From contig JBBQED010000014.1 of assembly GCA_038320345.1 (NCBI GenBank), forward strand, positions 12,747 through 76,746: DNA of 64,000 bases. Reading direction: 5' to 3'. Shown piece by piece: positions 29,101 to 38,849 of this stretch; position 1 is the stretch's first letter, and each line of letters starts with the position of its first letter. Under the pieces are notes generated by a model that had not been told where the DNA came from, made no database searches, and was given only the letters and a program-made list of their open reading frames with translations. The position numbers and the translations under genes were made by a program. Source of the DNA: JBBQED01 sp038320345. Lineage in GTDB: Bacteria > Bacteroidota > Bacteroidia > AKYH767-A > OLB10.

Positions 29101-29265
29101 AATAAGAAGAGTGCTGATATCAGAATTGATCAGGATGGTAGATCCGGCAGCGGATTAGGCTATCTCATCATTGCAGAACTTATGGAACTTTTAAAAGGCA
29201 ATATTGTGATCAACAGCGAAGAAGGTAAAGGAACCGTGATTGAAATTTATCTTCCGCTTACGTAA
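26170..29265 (+). CDS. Two-component-propeller sensor histidine kinase
   Basis: A 1031-residue membrane sensor like the periplasmic-propeller sensors of Bacteroidetes. After a signal peptide (MRLMALLFLLHLPCFLNA) come propeller repeats (LPQNSVKNLTLDKNGFLWI, GLVRYDG) through about residue 650, a Y_Y_Y domain before the membrane helix (FLVIIFSGLLLQLILHLYG), a coiled coil, and a kinase core with His815 in IISHDIIAPLKF. ATPase boxes are QNMISNSIRF, VTDTGSGMNP and GSGLGYLIIAELM. Unlike the hybrid versions it has no attached receiver or AraC domain; the upstream NarL-type protein probably supplies the output. The frame opens 35 codons earlier inside that gene; ATG at 26170 before the signal peptide is preferred. 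Confidence 0.9.
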   Translation: MRLMALLFLLHLPCFLNAQGGYYTQNITSMNGLPQNSVKNLTLDKNGFLWISTESGLVRYDGARFQIFNTSNDSDLVTERIQNVFGTPDERLFVNDAKGSLLELIDNQPVLTRKGAYSNSSWLNIHGGISNPEFYKWIISRMPFLPNAEGWGLNPTTIIPLNKHQSLVKIRGGLQLYTDTNAVRNIDLKKYKPWRYFMLKNRIFFINEDELIYEYEFYNHDSVVPCALNFSNNRELIIKSLKEGKLIWEYCNKGAFLCLNNNIFEIELGVDHSVNIQLLYDKFPENCVLSAVLKDTKNQILYLGTDSRGLLVCRFRKLQTITFDTPEPGTNNAYYSQIAIDSNTIFSSYQREFSINGAQKSSIGISRFNNESIAKDKSGNIYFNRSDTLFKYERSTGEKKFIYHESKIPISTIVNISDTLFVGNSDRIRGVFNDHSFNVFPKDNSKIQGFNPNNISKGPDQRIWIASCSGLFILSTDLNKMTRIPSMDNICVRSLFLHGDKLFIGTYGKGYYIWQNGKLFKMPIDIFGHLNFSHSFQLDGKNNLYISTNHGLFRIKMSNLDNYLKDPKTTFTYWYYGELDGINNIEFNGGCSPSSLRLSNGYFTFPTMEGFVFFNPDSISDPYLNYPIFINQVKADRKLIAGTNNFAIPSNTELVEILINAPFWGNKENLRLEYKLSGFNKNWIPLGINDFTLTFSNLESGSHELIIRKKSNFDAEQYVSTSVILHVKEKYYETIWFKFLVIIFSGLLLQLILHLYGRNIRKRNQQLEDNVKRRTLELQDANQTLEINNQKLILSEDQLRQSVRVKDKLISIISHDIIAPLKFISLSARLGYGKLNQKDPSFIKETMQDISGSSEKLFDNAVNMLNWIKFQNNRIDIVMHMESPYEMMEEMLSSMQEMAKAKNVELINTVSMDDVLSTDRRVLSIILQNMISNSIRFTENGVISISSMNQNGTYCIIVTDTGSGMNPNTLEKVRATCNKKSADIRIDQDGRSGSGLGYLIIAELMELLKGNIVINSEEGKGTVIEIYLPLT

Positions 29266-29304
29266 ATTTATAGGATTGAAAATTTCAAAAAAATCAACTT
29301 TAAT

Positions 29305-29688
29305 TTAGGGTTGCAATAGATCATCCAGTGCTTTGGTGATTTCTACAAAAGCTTTTTCGTCTTTAACTATATATTTTTCTGCACCATGAGAAACAATCTG
29401 AAGTGCTAGACCATATTTCTCTTGACCACTCAAAAAGATACAATGTGAATCAGGCGAAATCTTTTTAAGTTTCACCAGCGTATCCATACCGTTCATTTGA
29501 TCTCTCTGCATGGAATCTAGATGATAATCGATCACTACTGCAAAAGGTTCTTCAAAAGCTTGTTCCAGACAGGCTTCACCGCTTTCAAAATGACTGATAT
29601 CCCAATGTGGTTTCATGGATAGATAATCTTTCAGCATTTCTGCAAAGGTGGCATCATCTTCAACAATAAATAATTTTTTGCGATTCAT
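29305..29688 (-). CDS. Single-domain response regulator (CheY-like)
   Basis: A 127-residue receiver with Asp11-Asp12, phosphorylation site Asp54 (AVVIDYHLD), Ser87 (FLSGQE) and Lys109 (YIVKDEK). It has no output domain, so it acts by protein contact or in a phosphorelay. It is convergent with the sensor kinase at 26170-29265, 39 bases away. Confidence 0.9.
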   Translation of the reverse strand: MNRKKLFIVEDDATFAEMLKDYLSMKPHWDISHFESGEACLEQAFEEPFAVVIDYHLDSMQRDQMNGMDTLVKLKKISPDSHCIFLSGQEKYGLALQIVSHGAEKYIVKDEKAFVEITKALDDLLQP

Positions 29689-29958
29689 AATACGGTAGAA
29701 TATAATTAAAGATGTAAAATCTGAAGGCTAAGTTAAATAAAAATTACTATCCTAAAAATCTCTAGAAATAGGATGCAAAAAATGCAGTAGAAATCAGGGT
29801 TGTGGGAATAAAAATCCGGGTTTCAACGAATAGTATCAGAAAAGGTTACGCTAGCATAAAATTTCTGCACTATTTCTCATAAAACGAAACGTTTCAAGTG
29901 CTTTTGCGAATAAGGAGAATACTTAAAAACCCACAGAGCTGGCAACTCCTTACACTCA

Positions 29959-32900
29959 ATGAACCAAAGTATGAAACCGACCCTGGCACCCATCAAAAAA
30001 AGGGGCTTTATTAGTCTTCTTTTCAGCATGATTCTAATCCTGCTGAGCAGCCAACAATCGTTTGCTACCCATGCCGCTGGATCCGATATCCAGTACACCT
30101 GTTTAGGGGGTAACCAATATCAGGTTGTGGTAACTTTTTACCGTGATTGTGGTGGTGTAGCCGAACCTGGTAACATCACCATCAACTGTAAAAGCGTCAA
30201 CGGATCTCAGAATTTCAATGTCACAGCCAATAAATCCGGATCGGCCGGAAACGGTGATGAAATTACTGTTCCTTGTGTTACTTCCGCCTCCTCTTGTGGT
30301 GGTGGATCTACTACAGGTATCAGAAAATGGATCTATACAGCAGTAGTTACATTGCCTACTCAACAAACGGATTGGGTATTCAGCTACAGTGTATGTTGTC
30401 GTAACTGTGCAATAACTACGATCAACAGTCCATGTGCTTCTAATTCTACACTTTATATTGAGGCGCTCTTAAACAATACTATTGCACCATGCAATAGCTC
30501 CCCAGTATTTTCAAATATCCCAATTGCTTTCGTATGTATTGGTCAAACATTTAATTTCAATCATGGTGTTGTAGATCCTGATGGCGACTCACTCGCTTAT
30601 CAACTCATCACTCCTAAAACGAGCGCTACTGGAACAGTAAGTTATATTGCCCCTGCGAGTGCTACTTCTCCAATTGCTTCGAGTACTCCATTTACCATGA
30701 ATCCAACAACGGGAGATCTCACTTTTACTCCTAGTTCTATTCAAATCGGGATCATGGCGATTAAAGTAACGGAATATAGAAATGGTGTTGTATTAGGTAG
30801 TGTAATACGCGATATGCAGATTTATACTACGGCATGTACCAACAATCTTCCCACTGCTTCTGGTATTGACGGTACAAATAATTATAATGTCACAGTTTGT
30901 CCTAACCAACAGGTTTGCTTTACAGTTAACAGCGCCGATCTTGATGCAAGTCAGAATGTAACCATTACTTCTAACAATGCGATCCCAGGTGCTACCTATA
31001 CCATCAGTAGTGGTCCTCGTCCAACTTTAACTTTTTGCTGGACTCCAACGGTAAATGATATCAATCTTAGTCCAAATACATTCACAATAACGGTTCGTGA
31101 TAATGCTTGTCCGAACAACGGAATTCAAACTTACTCTTATAACATTTATGTACCGAGTCCATATTTCAATGTAATCAGTACAAATATTTCCTGCAATGGT
31201 GCCGCAACAGGTACTGCTGCAGCCTCCCCTGTTTATAGTGGGAACTATACTTATAATTGGAACACCACTCCTACATCAAATTCACCCTCACTCAGTGGAC
31301 TTACTGCAGGAAGTTATACGGTAACTGTCACAGACATCAGTGGATGTTCAGCACAGCAAACCGTCAATATCACTGAACCAAGTGGAATGACTTTAACGAG
31401 TACTAAAACAAATCCTTCTTGCTCTGGAGTATGTAACGGAACTGTTGATCTAAGTGTAGTAGGTGGAATGGGGCCTTATACCTACCTGTGGAATAACGGG
31501 CAAACTTCTCAGGATTTGACCAACACCTGTGCCGGCACTTACACAGTAACGGTAACCGACGCAAACGGATGTACAAAGACTAGAAGCGAAACATTAACGA
31601 ATTCCTATGCGATGTCGGCAAGTGCAAGTGCTGCTTCTGTGGCATGCTTTGGAAATAATACGGGAACAGTAACACTTTCGGTAACAGGAGGGGTTTCACC
31701 ACTGACCTATTCATGGAGCAATGGATCTGTTGCTAATAACCTTAGCAATGTAATTGCCAATAATTATTCAGTAACCATAACCGATGTGAATGGATGTACT
31801 GCTGCTGCATCAGCATCAGTAACTCAGCCAACGGCTGCTTTAAACATCACCACTAACAAAACAAATATACTTTGCTATGGTAACTCAACAGGAGCGATCA
31901 CTAGTACTGTTTCAGGAGGAACCTCACCTTATACTTATTCTTGGAGTAACGGAAATACCACTGCATCCCTTTCTGGAATCAATGCAGGAACCTATACCCT
32001 AACGGTAACGGATAACCGTGGTTGTACAGCAACCTCAGTGAATACATTAAGTCAGCCTACGGCTGCCTTAACACTCAGCACCGTTAAGACCAATGTAAAA
32101 TGTTTTGGAAATAGTACTGGAAACATAACGGTAACGGCTATAGGTGGAACAACACCTTATACTTATCAGTGGAATACCGGAAGTACTGCCTCCGCCTTAA
32201 ATAATATTCCTGCGGGAGTATATACCATTACAGTAACGGATGCCAATGCTTGTACTTCAGGAACTACAACCGTTACCATCACTCAACCATCAGCCGCTTT
32301 AAATGCAAGTGCTCTAGGTGGAAGTGTAAATTGTTTTGGAAACACCACTGCGAATGTAGTTGTGAATGTAACTGGAGGAACAACTCCATACTCCTACTTA
32401 TGGAATACCGGAAGTACTGCCTCAGGGTTAAGTAATGTTGGTGCAGGAAATTATAGTGTTACGATCACCGATGCTAATAACTGTTCGGTAAATGCATCTG
32501 CATCTATCACACAACCTGCCGCAGCATTAAATGCTACTACCTCAAAAACGAATGTTCTTTGTTATGGTAATAATACCGGAGCAGTTTCTGTTGCAGTAAC
32601 TGGAGGAACAACACCTTATACATATAACTGGAATAACGGAGCTACTACTGCATCTCAATCGAATATGGTTGCAGGAACTTATAATGTAACGATCACTGAT
32701 GCTAAAGGATGTACAACAACAGGAAGTGCTACTATCACACAACCTGCCGCGCCGATTTCTATCAGTAATACCAAAGCAGATGTTAAATGCTTCGGTGGAA
32801 ATTCCGGATCTGCAAATGTATTAGCAAGCGGAGGAAATGGTCCCTACTCCTACTTATGGAGCAACGGACAAACAGGTGTTGCAGCAAGTAATTTAGTTGC

Positions 32901-35900
32901 AGGTAACTACACTGTTACAGTAACTGATGCAAATGCTTGTACGAGTTCATTAACAATAACTATCACACAGCCTACAGCAGGACTCACTGGAACTACTTCA
33001 GCAACGAATGTAAAATGCTTTGGCAATTCTACTGGATCCGCAAGTATCACGGTGAGTGGTGGCACTCCATCCTATTCCTATGTTTGGAGCAACGGAAATG
33101 GATCTGCTACTACCAATAATTTAACGGCAGGAAACTACACCGTTACAGTTACAGATGTCAACAACTGCTCAATCACAAAATCAGTATCTATAACGCAACC
33201 AGCAGCAGCATTAACTACTTCCACGGTATCTGTAAATATCAAGTGTTTTGGTCAGTCGACTGGAGCAGTACAATTAACAGTAAGCGGAGGAACAACCCCA
33301 TACAGTTATAATTGGAGTAACGGAACAACAGGTGCTCAGCTCACTGGAATTACATCCGGAACTTATTCAGTTACTGTGACCGATGCTAATAGTTGTACGA
33401 GTGCAGCTACTGCATTTTTAACACAGCCCGCAGTTGCATTAGCAGGAACAATTTCTTCAACTAATGTAAGTTGTCGGAATGGAAACAATGGAACTGCTAC
33501 TGCAGGAGCAAGCGGAGGAACTTCTCCTTACGTCTACAGCTGGAACACAGGCGCAAGCACTTCTAACATCAGTAATTTAACAGCAGGAACCTATACCGTT
33601 ACCATCACAGATGCGAATAGCTGTACAACTTCATTAACAACTACTGTAACACAACCTTCTGCAGCAATTGCCTTATCAGCAACTCATACAGATGTGAGTT
33701 GTTTGGGTGTACCTGTTGGAACAATTAACTTAACGGTTAGTGGTGGAACAACGCCTTATACTTATGCTTGGAACAATGGATCAGCACAAGAAGATTTGAA
33801 TAATCTTAGTGCCGGAATATTTGTCGTAACTGTTACTGATGCCAATGGTTGTACTTCATCTTTATCAGAAGCTGTATCGCAACCAGCAGGAGCATTAAAT
33901 GCAACGGCAACGCTTACAAACACTTCTTGTCATGGAGATAGTAATGGTGCAATTGATTTGAACCCATTTCAAGGAACTCCACCCTATACTTACTCATGGA
34001 GCAATGGAAGTAATTCACAAGATCTTACTAACCTCACAGCAGGAGCTTATACCGTTACTGTAACTGATGTTAATGGATGTATATTATTAAATACACTTTT
34101 TGTAACTCAGCCTTTAGCAGTATTAAGTTCAACAACTACAGTAATCAATGTGGCTTGTAATGGTAATGCTAGTGGAACAATTGATTTAACCCCTTCCGGA
34201 GGAACTACGCCTTACACTTTTAACTGGAGTAACGGTGCTTCTTCTGAAGATATCACGAATTTAAATTCGGGTAACTATACAGTACAAATAACGGATGCAA
34301 ATGGATGTCAGGCAAGCAACGCTGCAACCGTAAATCAACCTACCGCTTCCTTGAATATTCAAGCTGAACTCACACAATTAAATTGTCATGATGTACAGGA
34401 TGGAGCAATTGCCATCACTGTTACAGGAGGTACTGCTCCTTATACTTACTTATGGAATGATGGCAATCAATCAGAAGATCTCACAGGATTAAATCCTGGA
34501 ACCTATAGCTTATCAGTAACCGATGCTCAAGGTTGTACGGCGAGTGGAAGTTATACCATTGCCTATGCAGCTGCGACATTAAGCTCTACCGGAACTGTAA
34601 CGCATGTTTTATGTCATGCTGATCAAACAGGTGCTATTAACATAGAAGTGTTAGGTGGAACTATTCCTTATAGTTATAATTGGAATGACGGAGCGATTAC
34701 AGAAGACAGAACTACTATTCCTGCGGGAAATTATTCAGTGCTCATCACGGATATAAATGGTTGTACTACCACTTATAATGGATCCGTAAATCAGCCAGCT
34801 GCTGTACTTGGAGTAACTAATGTAGTAAGCAACTCACAGTGCTTCGGAGATTCAACAGGTACTATCGATCTTTCCATTAATGGTGGAACGGCCAACTATG
34901 CTATCAACTGGAATACCGGTGCCACATCAGAAGATCTTCTCGGATTAACTGCAGGAACTTATGATGTAACAGTTACAGATGCTAACGGATGTTCTCAATC
35001 ACAATCGATCATTGTTGAAGGTCAACAAGCGCTGTTAACTGCTGCTATCCAATTAACGAACCCAGCATGTTATGGTGATCTGACAGGAAGCATTACCAGT
35101 GTGATTAGCGGAGGAACACCCAATTATTCTATCTCATGGAATAGTCAGAGCGCTCAAGAAAATATTGCAAATCTCGCTGCAGGAACTTATACATTAAATG
35201 TGATTGATGCACATGGTTGTGTTTATGATGAAACAGTTATGCTCGAACAACCACAAGCACCGCTTTCCACAAATGTTACTGTATCGAATGTAGATTGCAA
35301 CAGCAATCTTAACGGAGGTGCTACACTAACTACTGCTGGTGGTACAGGCCCCTATGTTTATAGTTGGAGCAATGGAGCCACAACAAATTCCATCACAGGA
35401 GTTGTTGCAGGAAACTATCAATATACTATTACCGACGATCATCTTTGCACAATAAATGGATCAGTAGATATTACTGAACCTTTAAATGCGTTGAGTGCAT
35501 CTGCTCAAGTTACCAATGTAAATTGTTTCTCAGATGGAACGGGTGCTATTGACTTATCGATCATTGGTGGTACTCCGGCATATAGCTATAACTGGAGCAA
35601 TGGTGCAACATCAGAAGACCTAAACAATATTACGGCAGGAACATATACAGTTACCGTTACTGATGTGAATGGATGTAATTTTACTTCTATACATCAAATT
35701 GCTGAGCCTTTTGCATCGTTATCACAAAATGGAACTATCACTCAAGTAAATTGCTTCAGTGAAAATACTGGTGCTATAGATATCCTTTCCAATGGTGGAA
35801 CACAACCCTTCAGCTATAGCTGGAATAATGGCAGTATCGATTCAAGTCTTGTAAATCTTACTGCAGGAACGTATACTTTGTTGATCACAGATCTCAACGG

Positions 35901-37824
35901 ATGTACTTCAACATCATCATACACCATTACAGAACCTACGCAAACTTTAGCAGCTACAAACTCTGCAAGTGCAGTAGATTGTAATGGAAATAACAACGGG
36001 CAAATTAATCTCTCTGTAACGGGTGGAACACAACCTTACAACTTTATCTGGAGTAATGGTTTCACGGGTGAAGATCCTACCGGACTTATAGCTGGTCAGT
36101 ATCAAGTAACGATTACTGATACTAATGGATGTACAACAAATTCAACAGCTGATGTACTTCAACCTTCCGCTGCTGTAGATATGATTTTTATGGTGCGTGA
36201 TGTTTCTTGTTTCGGTGAAAATACCGGAATGATTTCTACTGCTGTAAGTGGTGGTACTGCTCCTTACACATATCAATGGAGTAACGGTGCAACTATTGCA
36301 AATCTTCCAAATCTTGCAGCAGGAGTGTACACAGTTACTGTTACTGATGTAAATGGTTGTAGTAAAACGATGCCTGTTTCAGTGTCGCAACCTGTAGCAT
36401 CTGTTTCCTCAACTTTAACCGTAACACATATTACTTGTAATGGAGCTGCAAATGGTTCTATTGATCTTACTGTAATCGGTGGAATGGGCAACTATACCTA
36501 CCAATGGAATAATGGGCTTACCATGCAGGATCCACAAAACATGAGTCCTGGAACATATACGGTTGTTATTTCTGATCAGAATGGATGTTCTACTACCAAT
36601 ACTGCTTTGATCACTCAACCTGCAGCAAGCTTATCCCTCACTGCAAGTGTACAACAAGTGAGTTGTAATGGTACGAATAACGGAGGAATTAATCTGAACA
36701 TCAATGGTGGTACTGCTCCTTACAATTATGTTTGGAGTACAGGTGCTGTTACTGCAAATATTAGTGGACTTGCGCCCGGAACATATTCAGTTTCTGTTAC
36801 CGATGCTAATGGTTGCAGTTCTCAATTCAGTGCATCTATTAATCAACCTACAGAACCACTTAATGTAAGTAGTTCTGCTCAAGCTTCTAATTGCTTAGCC
36901 AATCAGAAAGGAAGTATTTTCATTACCGCTTCCGGAGGTACTACTCCTTATGCATACTTATGGAATACCGGCGACTTCACACAGAATTTATTGAACCAAC
37001 TGCCAGGAACATATACCGTGACCATCAGCGATGCGAACGGTTGTGAAATGGTGCAAACAGCTGTGATTGCTGACAGTTCTGATCTGCAGATTAACACCGA
37101 TGGAATTAATATTTGCATGGGAAGTACTGCTACTTTAAATGCACAGAATGTTGCATCAGGAGTAACGCTACAATGGATGTATAACGGCAATGCACTGAAT
37201 GGTGCAAATGCAACTACGTTTATCACACCAGTGGCAGGGATCTATACTTTACAGGCAACTACCTCTTGTGGTGTCTACATGTCGAATCCGATTGAGATCA
37301 TTGTGCGCTCCTTGAATACTGTTTCTATCAGTAACACCGTGATTATTTGTCCGGGTGAAAGTGTACAGCTGAATGCAGGTGGTGGTGGTCAATACACTTG
37401 GAATCCAACTACAGGATTAAATAATGCAAATATTTCTAATCCGATGGCGAGTCCTTCAGTAACTACTGACTACACCGTAATTGTAAAAGATAGTTATGGA
37501 TGTACTGCTACTGCTTCTGTTACTGTGAACGTCATCTGTGATACTCTCGATATTCCAAATGGATATTCTCCTAACGGGGATGGAACCAATGATACCTTTG
37601 TAATTGATGGTTTAAGTAGTTATCCCGGCAACGTTTTATTCATCTATAACCGTTGGGGTAATCTCATCTACAAGAAAAAAGAGTACGATAACAGTTGGAA
37701 TGGTCGTGCAAACGTCACAGGTGTAATGTTTGGGGAAGAATTACCCAACGGAACCTACTTCTATATCTTAGATTTAAACATTAACGAAAAACCACTCAAT
37801 GGCTTCGTTGTACTACGTCGTTAG
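29959..37824 (+). CDS. SprB-repeat gliding adhesin-like giant protein with CHU_C domain
   Basis: A 2621-residue cell-surface protein. A signal peptide (FISLLFSMILILLSSQQSFA) precedes an N-terminal module of about 350 residues (ATHAAGSDIQYTCLGGNQY, VDPDGDSLAYQL) shared by many large Bacteroidetes surface proteins. Residues about 400-2375 are 26 tandem SprB repeats of about 76 residues. Two further Ig-like segments and a gliding-motility CHU_C domain (IPNGYSPNGDGTNDTF, IYNRWGNLIYKK, LPNGTYFYIL) end it. SprB of Flavobacterium is the mobile adhesin of gliding, exported by the type IX system with the help of SprF; here a PorP/SprF gene follows 31 bases downstream, the same arrangement. Whether this cell glides cannot be told from the window. 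Confidence 0.93.
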   Translation: MNQSMKPTLAPIKKRGFISLLFSMILILLSSQQSFATHAAGSDIQYTCLGGNQYQVVVTFYRDCGGVAEPGNITINCKSVNGSQNFNVTANKSGSAGNGDEITVPCVTSASSCGGGSTTGIRKWIYTAVVTLPTQQTDWVFSYSVCCRNCAITTINSPCASNSTLYIEALLNNTIAPCNSSPVFSNIPIAFVCIGQTFNFNHGVVDPDGDSLAYQLITPKTSATGTVSYIAPASATSPIASSTPFTMNPTTGDLTFTPSSIQIGIMAIKVTEYRNGVVLGSVIRDMQIYTTACTNNLPTASGIDGTNNYNVTVCPNQQVCFTVNSADLDASQNVTITSNNAIPGATYTISSGPRPTLTFCWTPTVNDINLSPNTFTITVRDNACPNNGIQTYSYNIYVPSPYFNVISTNISCNGAATGTAAASPVYSGNYTYNWNTTPTSNSPSLSGLTAGSYTVTVTDISGCSAQQTVNITEPSGMTLTSTKTNPSCSGVCNGTVDLSVVGGMGPYTYLWNNGQTSQDLTNTCAGTYTVTVTDANGCTKTRSETLTNSYAMSASASAASVACFGNNTGTVTLSVTGGVSPLTYSWSNGSVANNLSNVIANNYSVTITDVNGCTAAASASVTQPTAALNITTNKTNILCYGNSTGAITSTVSGGTSPYTYSWSNGNTTASLSGINAGTYTLTVTDNRGCTATSVNTLSQPTAALTLSTVKTNVKCFGNSTGNITVTAIGGTTPYTYQWNTGSTASALNNIPAGVYTITVTDANACTSGTTTVTITQPSAALNASALGGSVNCFGNTTANVVVNVTGGTTPYSYLWNTGSTASGLSNVGAGNYSVTITDANNCSVNASASITQPAAALNATTSKTNVLCYGNNTGAVSVAVTGGTTPYTYNWNNGATTASQSNMVAGTYNVTITDAKGCTTTGSATITQPAAPISISNTKADVKCFGGNSGSANVLASGGNGPYSYLWSNGQTGVAASNLVAGNYTVTVTDANACTSSLTITITQPTAGLTGTTSATNVKCFGNSTGSASITVSGGTPSYSYVWSNGNGSATTNNLTAGNYTVTVTDVNNCSITKSVSITQPAAALTTSTVSVNIKCFGQSTGAVQLTVSGGTTPYSYNWSNGTTGAQLTGITSGTYSVTVTDANSCTSAATAFLTQPAVALAGTISSTNVSCRNGNNGTATAGASGGTSPYVYSWNTGASTSNISNLTAGTYTVTITDANSCTTSLTTTVTQPSAAIALSATHTDVSCLGVPVGTINLTVSGGTTPYTYAWNNGSAQEDLNNLSAGIFVVTVTDANGCTSSLSEAVSQPAGALNATATLTNTSCHGDSNGAIDLNPFQGTPPYTYSWSNGSNSQDLTNLTAGAYTVTVTDVNGCILLNTLFVTQPLAVLSSTTTVINVACNGNASGTIDLTPSGGTTPYTFNWSNGASSEDITNLNSGNYTVQITDANGCQASNAATVNQPTASLNIQAELTQLNCHDVQDGAIAITVTGGTAPYTYLWNDGNQSEDLTGLNPGTYSLSVTDAQGCTASGSYTIAYAAATLSSTGTVTHVLCHADQTGAINIEVLGGTIPYSYNWNDGAITEDRTTIPAGNYSVLITDINGCTTTYNGSVNQPAAVLGVTNVVSNSQCFGDSTGTIDLSINGGTANYAINWNTGATSEDLLGLTAGTYDVTVTDANGCSQSQSIIVEGQQALLTAAIQLTNPACYGDLTGSITSVISGGTPNYSISWNSQSAQENIANLAAGTYTLNVIDAHGCVYDETVMLEQPQAPLSTNVTVSNVDCNSNLNGGATLTTAGGTGPYVYSWSNGATTNSITGVVAGNYQYTITDDHLCTINGSVDITEPLNALSASAQVTNVNCFSDGTGAIDLSIIGGTPAYSYNWSNGATSEDLNNITAGTYTVTVTDVNGCNFTSIHQIAEPFASLSQNGTITQVNCFSENTGAIDILSNGGTQPFSYSWNNGSIDSSLVNLTAGTYTLLITDLNGCTSTSSYTITEPTQTLAATNSASAVDCNGNNNGQINLSVTGGTQPYNFIWSNGFTGEDPTGLIAGQYQVTITDTNGCTTNSTADVLQPSAAVDMIFMVRDVSCFGENTGMISTAVSGGTAPYTYQWSNGATIANLPNLAAGVYTVTVTDVNGCSKTMPVSVSQPVASVSSTLTVTHITCNGAANGSIDLTVIGGMGNYTYQWNNGLTMQDPQNMSPGTYTVVISDQNGCSTTNTALITQPAASLSLTASVQQVSCNGTNNGGINLNINGGTAPYNYVWSTGAVTANISGLAPGTYSVSVTDANGCSSQFSASINQPTEPLNVSSSAQASNCLANQKGSIFITASGGTTPYAYLWNTGDFTQNLLNQLPGTYTVTISDANGCEMVQTAVIADSSDLQINTDGINICMGSTATLNAQNVASGVTLQWMYNGNALNGANATTFITPVAGIYTLQATTSCGVYMSNPIEIIVRSLNTVSISNTVIICPGESVQLNAGGGGQYTWNPTTGLNNANISNPMASPSVTTDYTVIVKDSYGCTATASVTVNVICDTLDIPNGYSPNGDGTNDTFVIDGLSSYPGNVLFIYNRWGNLIYKKKEYDNSWNGRANVTGVMFGEELPNGTYFYILDLNINEKPLNGFVVLRR
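31153..37081 (+). repeat. 26 tandem SprB coding repeats, period about 228 bases
   Basis: I count 26 units of about 76 codons inside the giant adhesin gene. Each has Cys near position 11 (such as VKCFGNSTG), a GGTTPYTYxW core with Trp near position 34, AGTYTVTVTDANGC with a second Cys near 61, then a TQPxAAL link. Units differ clearly in DNA sequence, units 4-10 being most alike, so the array is mostly old but may still recombine. Confidence 0.9.
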
Positions 37825-37855
37825 TTTTCCACTGAAAAAAAGATAATTACTCATT

Positions 37856-38824
37856 ATGGTTAATACTAATCCCCTACCGAAAATGAAAGGGTTCATCACA
37901 ATAGCTCTGAAACCGCTGCTACTTATGGTTTCTATGCTCGGACTGTTCCTACAGGCGCAAGCTCAGTTTGAACCGCAGTTCACACAGTTTATGTTCAACG
38001 AAACATTCATCAACCCCGCTTACACCGGTTCCAGAGAGCATATTGCCCTTGCTGGTTTGTACCGGAACCAATGGGTGGGCATCGATGGAGCTCCGAAAAC
38101 ACAAACTTTCAGTGCGCACTCACCACTGAGAAATGAAAGAATTGGACTCGGATTGAACATTTTGAATGAAGAAATCGGTGTAACGCATGATTTCTCCTTC
38201 TTTGCTAACTATGCATATCGCATTCCGATGCAGAAAGGAACATTCGCTATGGGAATCTCTGCAGGCTTGATTAATCACCAAGAGCAATTGGTGGATGTCA
38301 ATATTCAGGAACCTGGTGATGGTGCGTTCTTCGGAACACCAAAGCTTACTGTTCCTAATGTTGGCTTCGGAACTTATTACAGCTCTCGGAATTTTTATAT
38401 CGGCTTATCTGTACCTCGTTTGTTGCAGAATAAAGTAGATGCTGAATCCGGTAAAGCTCAAAATAAAGTTACGATACCTTATTGGCATTACTACTTGATG
38501 GGAGGTTATGTTCATCCCCTCAATGAAAGTGTTAAAATAAAACCAACCTTCATGGTGAAAGCAGTTTCTGGTTCACCAATAATCGCAGATGTTGGATTGA
38601 ACTTTCTTTTTAGCGAAGTACTCTGGGTAGGCGGTGCTTATCGTACATCCGATTCATGGGCGGCATTGATCTCTTTCCAGATTAATTCACAACTGCGCAT
38701 GGGATACTCGTATGATTACACCATTACCGACTTGCAGAAATACAATTCCGGTACCCATGAAATTACACTGGGATATGATTTCTCCTTCAATAAAAATAAA
38801 GTTGTTACCCCTCGTTATTTCTGA
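37856..38824 (+). CDS. PorP/SprF family outer-membrane protein
   Basis: A 322-residue beta-barrel protein of the PorP/SprF family. The signature follows the signal peptide: FEPQFTQFMFNETFINPAYTG, then LAGLYRNQWVGIDGAPKT. Partners of this family bind CHU_C (type B) cargo and anchor or export it; the gene sits directly behind such a cargo gene, so it is probably the dedicated partner of the SprB-like protein. The ATG at 37856 leaves nine extra residues before a typical signal peptide; ATG at 37883 is an alternative. It is a paralogue of the porP at 47100-48017. Confidence 0.92.
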   Translation: MVNTNPLPKMKGFITIALKPLLLMVSMLGLFLQAQAQFEPQFTQFMFNETFINPAYTGSREHIALAGLYRNQWVGIDGAPKTQTFSAHSPLRNERIGLGLNILNEEIGVTHDFSFFANYAYRIPMQKGTFAMGISAGLINHQEQLVDVNIQEPGDGAFFGTPKLTVPNVGFGTYYSSRNFYIGLSVPRLLQNKVDAESGKAQNKVTIPYWHYYLMGGYVHPLNESVKIKPTFMVKAVSGSPIIADVGLNFLFSEVLWVGGAYRTSDSWAALISFQINSQLRMGYSYDYTITDLQKYNSGTHEITLGYDFSFNKNKVVTPRYF

Positions 38825-38849
38825 TTAAAATCTTCAAACCAACAAGAAT

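Noticed and set aside
30103..30366. Minus-strand frame at the start of the adhesin gene
   Set aside because: Overlaps the conserved N-terminal module in antisense and has no protein features.
31153..37081. CRISPR-like or non-coding tandem array
   Set aside because: The period of about 228 bases is one open frame of SprB protein repeats with diverged DNA.
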